From JBDRNO01 sp043811005 (lineage in GTDB: Bacteria > Bacteroidota > Bacteroidia > NORP154): a DNA stretch of 12,424 nt. Below the pieces are notes generated by a model, which worked only from the letters and a program-made list of their open reading frames with translations, was not told where the DNA came from and made no database searches. Location: NCBI GenBank assembly GCA_043811005.1, contig JBDRNO010000206.1, positions 1 through 12,424 of the forward strand. The letters are read 5' to 3'. The translations under genes were made by a program, and so were the position numbers. This document shows, piece by piece, positions 6,791 to 12,424 of the stretch (the stretch's first letter is position 1; every line of letters begins with the position of its first letter).

Positions 6791-7237
6791 TTACACTTGT
6801 GACGATGGCGTTTGATTAATGACAGCCCAAAATTGTCCTAACACTTTGATTGCATCAATGAATTGAGCAATATCAACAGGCTTAACCACGTAAGAATTAG
6901 CGCCTAGTTTGTAACTTTCTACCAGGTCTCTTTCTTCGCGGGATGATGTTACCATGATAACCGGAATTATCTTAAATTTAGGATTGGAGCGGATGTGTTT
7001 AAGCGCTTCTATTCCATCCATCTTAGGCATTTTTATATCTAAAAGTATAACAGCGGGATTGCCATATTCACGGTCAGCAAATTTGCCACGTTTATACAAA
7101 TAGTCCAATGCCTCTTCCCCGTCTTCTGCAACATCAACTTCGTTAGCCAGATTTTTTTCAGCAAGGGCAGCGATTACTAGCTCAATATCTTTAGGGCTAT
7201 CGTCCACAATAAGGATTTTTTTGATCTCTACATTCAT
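6791..7237 (-). CDS. Rcp1-like single-domain response regulator
   Basis: A 148-residue receiver of the Rcp1 type, the class usually encoded beside phytochrome-like soluble kinases. Seen: D11/D12 in LIVDDSPKD, the long helix-loop EEALDYLYKRGKFADREYGNP characteristic of Rcp1 relatives, phosphoacceptor D67 in VILLDIKMPKMDG, T97 in IMVTSSREERD, and K119 in SYVVKPVD. The short tail (WAVINQTPSSQV) has no output domain. It begins 14 bases after the PAS kinase stop, so the kinase-regulator pair is almost certainly cognate. In related systems such regulators signal by protein contact or pass phosphate on, and the next gene offers a receiver and an HPt as possible partners. Confidence 0.93.
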   Translation of the reverse strand: MNVEIKKILIVDDSPKDIELVIAALAEKNLANEVDVAEDGEEALDYLYKRGKFADREYGNPAVILLDIKMPKMDGIEALKHIRSNPKFKIIPVIMVTSSREERDLVESYKLGANSYVVKPVDIAQFIDAIKVLGQFWAVINQTPSSQV

Positions 7238-7251
7238 GATTTTATTTTTAA

Positions 7252-8502
7252 TTAATGGTTATTAAGATTCGGTTTACTGAAGAAAAATGTGGCTCCTTTG
7301 CCGACTTCACTTTCTGCCCAACATTTTCCGCCATGCCTCACTACGATTCTATTCACATTAGCAAGGCCAATCCCGATCCCCTCGAAATCTTTGGTTTTAT
7401 GCAGCCGCTGGAAAACTCCGAATAGTTTATCTGCAAACTTCATATCAAATCCGGTTCCGTTATCTTTGATATAAAATATTATTTTATCATTCTCGATTTT
7501 ACCTCCAATTTCAATTACTGCTTTTTCTGCGTTTCGGGAATATTTCAAAGCGTTGGAGATAAGATTAACCCAAACCTGATTGATTAAATTTTCATCACCC
7601 CATACATTAGGAAGGTCTGATATATTTATTTCAACATTTCTACCAACTAATTCATCGTTGAAATTTTTAAGTACCCGGGTTACCATTTTTTTTGAATTAA
7701 TTTTTGTTCGTTGCAGTTCGGTTCTGCTCAATCGTGAAAATGTCAATAATGCATCAATAAGATCCCCCATTTCATGGGATGACTCTGAAATGGTGTTCAA
7801 ATATCTTAACCCTGTTTCGTCCAGTTGAGTAGAATTATTTTTAATCAGTAAGTCAACAAAACCGCCAATATGCCTCAGGGGTGCCCGCAGATCGTGAGAG
7901 ACGGAATAGCTGAATGCTTCGAGTTCTTTATTTGCAGCTTCCTGCTTTTCTTTCTCTTCGTTTTGAAAAACAAGTTCTTTGTTGGCAATGATTAACTCCG
8001 ATGCCCGTTTTTCTTTTTCTTCGTTTTGAAAAGCAAGTTCTTTGTTGGCAATGATTAACTCCGATGCCCGTTTTTCTTTTTCTTCGTTTTGAAAAGCAAG
8101 TTCTTTGTTGGCAATTTGTAACTCTATTGCCCATTTTTGCTCAGCAATATCTCTTGCCACTACAACTGCACCAAGCACATTTCCTCTATCATCTTTATAA
8201 ACCGATCCGTTGAATAATACATCCGTAAGCTTGCCGTTTTTATGGCGAAACGTAAGGGGAGAATCGGCAATAGATCCTTTTGCAAACACTTCCTGGTAAA
8301 CTTCACGTGCTTTTTGTGGTTCGGTGAAATAATCGAAGAAATTGGAACCTGTAAGTTTTTTACGTTCTATGCCGGTAATGTTCACCTTTGCCTGATTCAT
8401 GTCAGTAATCCTGCCTTCAGGACTGATGACAATCAACGGATCCATGCTCGCCTCTATCAAACTTCTGGCGTAATGAGATTCATGCGTCTTTGTTCTTTTC
8501 AT
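7252..8502 (-). CDS. Soluble PAS-domain histidine kinase (Cph1/phytochrome-type transmitter)
   Basis: A 416-residue cytoplasmic kinase. A PAS domain (about 10-122: SLIEASMDPLIVISPEGRITDMNQAKVNITG, ending VVVARDIAEQK) is followed by a highly charged coiled coil (about 123-195). HisKA comes next, with H203 in SYSVSHDLRAPLRHIGGF, the form typical of phytochrome-type kinases. HATPase (about 300-412) has N313 in VWVNLISNALKYS, DNGTGFD at 347-353 and GIGIGL at 375-380. The coiled coil consists of three near-identical 21-residue copies (IANKELAFQNEEKEKRASEL), encoded by a 63-bp DNA repeat. There are no membrane helices, so the signal is intracellular, and no cofactor-specific residues in the PAS domain are obvious to me. 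Upstream is the AraC gene (44-base gap), downstream its likely regulator. Confidence 0.92.
   Translation of the reverse strand: MKRTKTHESHYARSLIEASMDPLIVISPEGRITDMNQAKVNITGIERKKLTGSNFFDYFTEPQKAREVYQEVFAKGSIADSPLTFRHKNGKLTDVLFNGSVYKDDRGNVLGAVVVARDIAEQKWAIELQIANKELAFQNEEKEKRASELIIANKELAFQNEEKEKRASELIIANKELVFQNEEKEKQEAANKELEAFSYSVSHDLRAPLRHIGGFVDLLIKNNSTQLDETGLRYLNTISESSHEMGDLIDALLTFSRLSRTELQRTKINSKKMVTRVLKNFNDELVGRNVEINISDLPNVWGDENLINQVWVNLISNALKYSRNAEKAVIEIGGKIENDKIIFYIKDNGTGFDMKFADKLFGVFQRLHKTKDFEGIGIGLANVNRIVVRHGGKCWAESEVGKGATFFFSKPNLNNH
7945..8133 (-). repeat. Three 63-bp tandem repeats inside the PAS kinase gene
   Basis: Copies at about 7945-8007, 8008-8070 and 8071-8133. The phrase GTTGGCAATGATTAACTCCG starts at 7981 and again at 8044, and GTTGGCAATTTGTAACTC starts at 8107, so the period is exactly 63. 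Each unit is 21 codons, or three coiled-coil heptads, so gain or loss of a unit keeps both reading frame and coil register. Confidence 0.93.
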
Positions 8503-8546
8503 TTTATTTATTTTATGACACTTTCGTAAAGATTAATTTACATTAA

Positions 8547-9125
8547 TTAAGTATTTGGATTTCCAATTTCTTCAATCGGGCTTCTCCTTTTATCTTTCAA
8601 TTGTTTGAAATGTGAAGGGGAGAGCCCTGTCATTTTTTTAAATTGATTGGATAAATGCGCCACGCTGCTGTAATTCATCTTCCATGCAATTTCCGAAATG
8701 CTTAACTCATCATAAATGATTAATTCCTTTATTCGTTCAATTTTATGTGCAATTATAAATTGTGCGATAGTAGTTCCCTGCACTTCCGAAAATAAATTTG
8801 CCAAATAGGTATAATCATGATTTAATTTTTTGCTTAGGTAATCAGAAAAATTTGTTTTAATTATTTCATCATCTGTATGGTGAACCATTTCAACAATTGC
8901 ATTTTTTATTTTTTCAATAAGCATTGCTCTTTTATCGTCCATTAACTCAAGCCCTGAAATGAGTAAGCCACATTTAAGTTGCTCCCTTTGTTCAGCAGTA
9001 ATGCTTTCCATAATCTCCACCTCGCCCAAATCAACAACGATGAAATGCAGTCCAAGTTTTTTCAACTCTTCCTTTACCGCCATTTTGCAACGGGCGCTAA
9101 CCATGTATTTGATGTATATTTTCAA
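8547..9125 (-). CDS. Small AraC-family regulator with heavy-metal-associated-like N-terminal domain
   Basis: 192 residues. The N-terminal 70 residues have the beta-alpha-beta look of an HMA domain: MKIYIKYMVSARCKMAVKEELKKLG, then HFIVVDLGEVEI and ITAEQREQLKCGLLISGLELMDDK. Members of this Bacteroidota family usually read MVC-x-x-C. Here the first cysteine is Ser10, leaving only Cys13. The C-terminal AraC domain (about 88-180) contains YLSKKLNHDYTYLANLFSEVQGTTIAQFIIAHKIERIKELI and the second helix-turn-helix ISEIAWKMNYSSVAHLSNQFKKMTGLSPSHFK. The start codon is TTG. I chose it because the family begins with the KIYIK strand, no ATG precedes it before an in-frame stop at 9138-9140, and the next Met (residue 8) would delete the first strand. 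It is first in the operon behind P4 and so may control itself. Confidence 0.9.
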   Translation of the reverse strand: MKIYIKYMVSARCKMAVKEELKKLGLHFIVVDLGEVEIMESITAEQREQLKCGLLISGLELMDDKRAMLIEKIKNAIVEMVHHTDDEIIKTNFSDYLSKKLNHDYTYLANLFSEVQGTTIAQFIIAHKIERIKELIIYDELSISEIAWKMNYSSVAHLSNQFKKMTGLSPSHFKQLKDKRRSPIEEIGNPNT

Positions 9126-9154
9126 ATAAATTCTCTTTTAAAAATAGGTTCAGG

Positions 9155-9221
9155 CAAAGGTGTTCACTTTTCTATAAAAAAAAGTTATATAACTCCTGAA
9201 ATAAGTTACATAATTCACACA
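9155..9221 (-). promoter_or_regulatory. Promoter/operator P4 of the AraC/two-component operon
   Basis: Plus-strand elements: CAAAGGTG at 9155-9162, GTTATATAAC at 9184 (a perfect palindrome), GTTACATAAT at 9205, and TCACA at 9215-9219. The 29- and 21-base spacings match P1-P3. The spacer is an A/T-rich run unrelated to the others, so the conserved parts are likely under selection. The leader to the TTG start is only about 25 bases. Confidence 0.75.
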
Positions 9222-9526
9222 TTCTCCAATGTGATGCGTTTTGTGTAATCGAGATTCTTAAAGAAGGAAGGAGTTAATCACATAACCCTTGAAAAACATC
9301 TGAATCAGTTTTTTTTGCAAGATAAGAATAAATCACGACTTGTTATTTTTTGTGTGCAGGATGGTTTGGCTCTTTTGACTTTGCCCCTGCGGTTAACTTT
9401 TGTGGTTGGGGCAAAGGCAAATGTGCCAAACAGTGTTTGCCAATAAAATTATTTTTTAAAACTCACGTTAAGTAAGAAACTGTCCCCTTTTTTAATTTTT
9501 TCTTTTTAGCGCCATATTAAACACAA
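9222..9526. other. Gene-free stretch between SprB-like gene and P4
   Basis: I see no credible coding frame on either strand. It contains the inverted repeat at 9364-9431 and a smaller palindrome CAAACA-G-TGTTTG at 9427-9439 that overlaps its right arm. The part from 9241 to 9360 shows nothing recognisable apart from A/T-rich runs. No strong intrinsic terminator for the SprB-like gene is obvious. Confidence 0.6.
9364..9431. repeat. Large imperfect inverted repeat
   Basis: Arms GTTTGGC (9364-9370) and GCCAAAC (9425-9431), then symmetric 8-base internal loops, then CTTTGCCCC (9379-9387) and GGGGCAAAG (9408-9416) around a 20-base centre. It is symmetric enough to fold as a 24+20+24 structure. 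It could be a bidirectional terminator-like hairpin, an intergenic palindromic element, or the remains of a small mobile element. No transposase is near. Confidence 0.7.
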
Positions 9527-12424
9527 CTATTTTACAATAACAATCCTTCTATTTATTGAATAGTAGTTACTAATAAATTTTACTAAATACACCCCGTCCG
9601 GCAAGCCCTTCAGGTCAAGCTCTTGTTTGTGTTTGCTGATATTTTGGAGTGATTCGTTGTATAATAATTCTCCCAATATATTATATAGATGTATTTCAAT
9701 ATTATTTGCTTCATCAAGCTCAATATCTAATGTGATAATGCCCTCGGCAGGGTTTGGATAGATATTAAACCCTGACAGGGTTCTAAACCCTGTCAGGGTT
9801 TCAAGACCTGTACAGGATTCAACAACAACAGTAATAGAAGCTGTATCATTAAGCGAACAGCTATCATTAGCAACAACAGTATAAATAGTTATTGCGGTAG
9901 GAGAAACAGTGATTGAGGAGCTAGTTGATCCATCATTCAACCAAGTATAGTAGTAAGCCCAGTATGGGCCTCCACCTGTTGCATAAGCAATTAACATTGT
10001 GCTATCACCTTCACAAATTGTATCATCTAAAGCAGAAACTGATACAGATAATGGAGGATAGACATTTATGGTTATACTTCCAGAAGCTACACATCCGGTT
10101 GAATCTGTTACAGTAACTGTGTATGTTGTATTAACTAAAGGAGACACCAAATGTGTGGTTGTATCAAGCAATCCATTATCCCAGCTAAATGTATAGTCAC
10201 CAACGCCACCGGAAGCAAAGGCGAAAATCTGAGTGGATTGGTCATAGCATATAGCAGTGCCCAGGGAAGTGGTTAGTGTAATTAATGGTGGTTCATTGAC
10301 GGTGATGCTATCTGTTGCAGTACAGCCATTTATATCTGTGACAGTGAGGTTATAGGTTCCGGGACAAACCGATCCAGGTGAAGGCGTGCCGGGAATCCAC
10401 ATATACGAATAAAAAGGCGTTCCACCTGTTACATCTGTTATGTATATCGATCCATCGCACATTCCATAACAACTCACATCAATTACAAAATCGTTTATTA
10501 CTAAGGGATCTGGTTCGGTAATAACAACAGTGTTTGTAGTTTGACAACCATTGGCATCAGTAATAATCACTGTATTAGTATTTGAACACAATCCAGTTGC
10601 TGATGAAGTGGTTTGCCCGCCAGACCATAGATATGTGTATGGAGTTAACCCACCTGCAACCATCACACTAGCACTGCCATCACAAAATCCATTACAGCTT
10701 ACGGGAGTTGAAGAAATAATTGCACTAGCTAATGCTGAAAATTCATTGATAAAAACACTATCCACAACACTGCATCCATTAGCATCACTTATTATAACAG
10801 AATAACTCCCCGAACATAAACTATCGGCAGTTGCGGTGGTCTGGGCTAATGAGTCATCCCAGAAGTAAGTATATGGAAATGTACCGCCACTTGCCATTGC
10901 TGTAACATCTCCATCACAGAAACCATTACAACTTGCATCATTTAACGAAATAATTGTGTAGATTAATAGGGGTGGTTCGTTAATTATAAAAGCAGTCGAG
11001 GTAAAACATGAATTGCTGTCAATAACAGTTGCAATATATGTTCCTTCGCATAAACCGGAAATGGAATCAGAGCCAACCCCAATAGTATCCCCGGAAAAGT
11101 TTTTCCAAATGTACGTAAAGGGTGCTGTGCCTCCACTTGCGGTGAGCGTAGCCGAACCGTCGCAAGCTCCGAAGCAGGTAATATCAGCAGTGGAAATGCT
11201 ATCTATAGCCGGTCCGGGAATGTCGTTGATAATAATGGTATCAATTACTATACAGCCGTTTGCATCGGTAACAGTAAGATGGTATTCTCCTGCAATGAGC
11301 ATGATGGCACAACTATCGGTTTGCATGGCAGGGTCATCCCACACATAAGTGTATGGAGGAGTACCACCTGTCACAGAAATACATGCCTCTCCGTTTGGGT
11401 TGAAGCAGGTTGAAAGTGTCGTGCCGGTTATTACTATGTTCAGCGGTAACGGTTCGGTGATGGTAGCTGAATCAACCGCTATGCAACCCGCTGAATCTGT
11501 TATGTTAACATAATATGTTCCTGAACATAAGCCCATAGCGGTGGCAATGGGTTGTCCGTCATCCCATAAATAAGTGTAAGGGGGAGTGCCTCCACTAACC
11601 AAAACAGTTGCAATACCATCACAAAACCCATTACAGCTCACATTGCTATCAACCGTTATGGATAAAATTAAAGCCGGTGGCTCTGTTAAAACAATGCTTT
11701 GGGTAGAAGCGCAAGAGTCGCTGCCCGTAACTGTAACAGTATAAGTTCCTGCCGGCAAATTCGCTATGTCTTCTATGGTGTCGGTGTTAGACCACAAATA
11801 CGTGTATGGCGCTGTCCCTCCTGCCACGGTTATGTATATTTCCCCATCATTACCACCGTTACAGCTAATGTTCGTAGCAGAATCAATAATAATTGATGGT
11901 GCGCCCGGATTATTAACAGTTACAAAAGCAAAATCTGAACAACCATTTGTATCTGTTACTATTACCATATAGTTCCCGGCAAAAAGGTTGAATGCAGTAT
12001 CTGTTGTTTGCAAGAGTGGGTCATCCCAGAGATAAGCATAAGAAGGCGTACCTCCGGTAACCGAAATCCATGCCTTACCATCATTATTACCGCAAGTGGC
12101 ATCAGAACTTCCCGGGATTAAACTTAACACTGCCGGTTCCGGGATAATGATAGTATCACCTGCAAAACATCCGTTGGCATCCATAACTACACCCGCATAA
12201 TTCCCGTTGCATAAGCCGGTTGCTGTGGCGGTTGTCTGTGTATCGGGGTCATTCCAGAAATAAAAATATGGCGGGGCGCCTCCAACAGGGGTTACGGTTG
12301 CGTCTCCATCGCATTCGCCATTGCATGTGGCAGGATTTGAAGTAATTGCATCTATAATTAATAATGGCGGTTCATTAATTATAACCGTATCACTTGCCGT
12401 GCTGCCTGTTGAATCGGTAACAAC
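9527..12424 (-). CDS. SprB-repeat cell-surface protein with T9SS type A sorting domain (3' part, cut by window edge)
   Basis: The frame stays open to base 12424, giving 965 visible residues ending with TAG at 9527. The Met at 12184 lies inside a repeat and is not the start. Content in order: the end of one SprB repeat, nine full SprB repeats (about 12367-10289, each about 75-80 residues, core SCNGxCDGxAxVxVxGG then PYTYLWDD), and two related Ig/PKD-like repeats (about 10288-9815). A short hexapeptide linker (TLTGFR, TLSGFN) follows, then a type A T9SS C-terminal domain (about 9766-9530) with IYPNP, LYNILGELLY, LPDGVYLVKF and a final basic IVIVK. T9SS cargo of this kind is exported across the outer membrane, and the domain is removed on attachment or release. 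SprB itself is a gliding adhesin of Flavobacterium, but these repeats also occur in many non-gliding surface proteins, so adhesin is an inference. The N-terminus and signal peptide are outside the window. Confidence 0.93.
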   Translation of the reverse strand, partial: VVTDSTGSTASDTVIINEPPLLIIDAITSNPATCNGECDGDATVTPVGGAPPYFYFWNDPDTQTTATATGLCNGNYAGVVMDANGCFAGDTIIIPEPAVLSLIPGSSDATCGNNDGKAWISVTGGTPSYAYLWDDPLLQTTDTAFNLFAGNYMVIVTDTNGCSDFAFVTVNNPGAPSIIIDSATNISCNGGNDGEIYITVAGGTAPYTYLWSNTDTIEDIANLPAGTYTVTVTGSDSCASTQSIVLTEPPALILSITVDSNVSCNGFCDGIATVLVSGGTPPYTYLWDDGQPIATAMGLCSGTYYVNITDSAGCIAVDSATITEPLPLNIVITGTTLSTCFNPNGEACISVTGGTPPYTYVWDDPAMQTDSCAIMLIAGEYHLTVTDANGCIVIDTIIINDIPGPAIDSISTADITCFGACDGSATLTASGGTAPFTYIWKNFSGDTIGVGSDSISGLCEGTYIATVIDSNSCFTSTAFIINEPPLLIYTIISLNDASCNGFCDGDVTAMASGGTFPYTYFWDDSLAQTTATADSLCSGSYSVIISDANGCSVVDSVFINEFSALASAIISSTPVSCNGFCDGSASVMVAGGLTPYTYLWSGGQTTSSATGLCSNTNTVIITDANGCQTTNTVVITEPDPLVINDFVIDVSCYGMCDGSIYITDVTGGTPFYSYMWIPGTPSPGSVCPGTYNLTVTDINGCTATDSITVNEPPLITLTTSLGTAICYDQSTQIFAFASGGVGDYTFSWDNGLLDTTTHLVSPLVNTTYTVTVTDSTGCVASGSITINVYPPLSVSVSALDDTICEGDSTMLIAYATGGGPYWAYYYTWLNDGSTSSSITVSPTAITIYTVVANDSCSLNDTASITVVVESCTGLETLTGFRTLSGFNIYPNPAEGIITLDIELDEANNIEIHLYNILGELLYNESLQNISKHKQELDLKGLPDGVYLVKFISNYYSINRRIVIVK
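9767..9818. repeat. Tandem palindromes (18-bp period) inside the SprB-like gene
   Basis: AACCCTG-A-CAGGGTT (centre 9775) and AAACCCTG-T-CAGGGTTT (centre 9793) are perfect palindromes around one central base. A decayed third copy, CCTGTACAGG, is centred near 9811. The period is 18 bases, so the array stays in frame and encodes the hexapeptides CTGLE-, TLTGFR and TLSGFN exactly at the border between the last Ig-like repeat and the sorting domain. Confidence 0.85.

Noticed and set aside
7945..8133. CRISPR-like array
   Set aside because: The 63-bp units are contiguous without variable spacers and encode a coiled coil in frame.
7928..8134. A 68-residue minus-strand frame with its own repeated peptide (NCQQRTCFSKRR)
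   Set aside because: It is the alternative frame of the 63-bp repeats inside the PAS kinase gene. Periodicity alone explains the long open frame.
9408..9420. GGGGCAAAGGCA as another copy of the CAAAGGTG box
   Set aside because: It lacks the TG extension and has no GTT repeats at the fixed distances. It belongs to the inverted repeat.
9925..11972. Several plus-strand frames of 63-111 codons opposite the SprB-like gene
   Set aside because: They are antisense shadows of the repeats. They resemble each other only because the repeats do.
9527..12184. The SprB-like gene taken as an 885-residue protein starting at Met 12184
   Set aside because: The frame stays open for another 80 codons to the window end and those codons encode a further SprB repeat, so this Met is internal and the gene is cut by the edge.

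Overview
The window comes from a low-GC member of the phylum Bacteroidota. The evidence is a type IX secretion (T9SS) C-terminal sorting domain on a long SprB-repeat protein, lipoproteins with a lysine/acid-rich export signal after the lipid cysteine, a small AraC regulator with a heavy-metal-associated-like N-terminus, A-rich leaders without clear Shine-Dalgarno sequences, and promoter boxes resembling the Bacteroidota -7 element (TAnnTTTG). Every gene I can support is on the minus strand, so transcription runs from high to low coordinates.

Layout in transcription order. (1) 12424-9527: 3' part of a giant SprB-repeat surface protein, open at the window edge. (2) 9526-9126: gene-free stretch with a large inverted repeat and promoter P4. 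(3) 9125-4386: probable five-gene signalling operon: AraC-type regulator, PAS histidine kinase, Rcp1-like single-domain response regulator, REC-kinase-REC-HPt hybrid kinase, and a second single-domain response regulator. (4) 4351-3440: promoter P2 and a DUF3494 (ice-binding-like) lipoprotein. (5) 3376-2164: promoter P3, then a double PRC-barrel protein and an HPF/RaiA-like ribosome-associated protein. (6) 2102-1454: gene debris, made of a 47-codon stub of a cation:proton antiporter, then promoter P1 with the truncated 5' end of a second DUF3494 lipoprotein. (7) 1488-1: a LytTR response regulator and the N-terminal part of a membrane sensor protein, probably its kinase, cut by the window edge.

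The main discovery is that P1, P2, P3 and P4 are the same regulatory module. Each has CAAAGGTG (plus strand; CACCTTTG in the transcribed direction), a GTT repeat starting exactly 29 bases from the start of that box, a second RTT repeat exactly 21 bases further, and TCACA 10 bases beyond that. None has a TTG at the usual -33 distance, which suggests activator-dependent promoters. The module ties the AraC/two-component operon, the surface lipoprotein and the PRC-barrel/ribosome-hibernation pair into one local regulon. Through P1 it probably also drives the LytTR regulator, whose gene begins inside the truncated lipoprotein reading frame. Tandem repeats 21 bp apart are how both LytTR and AraC domains commonly bind DNA, and one regulator of each type is encoded here. 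The inferred picture is a self-wired stress or surface-response circuit. The signal and the identity of the operator-binding protein are not shown by the sequence.
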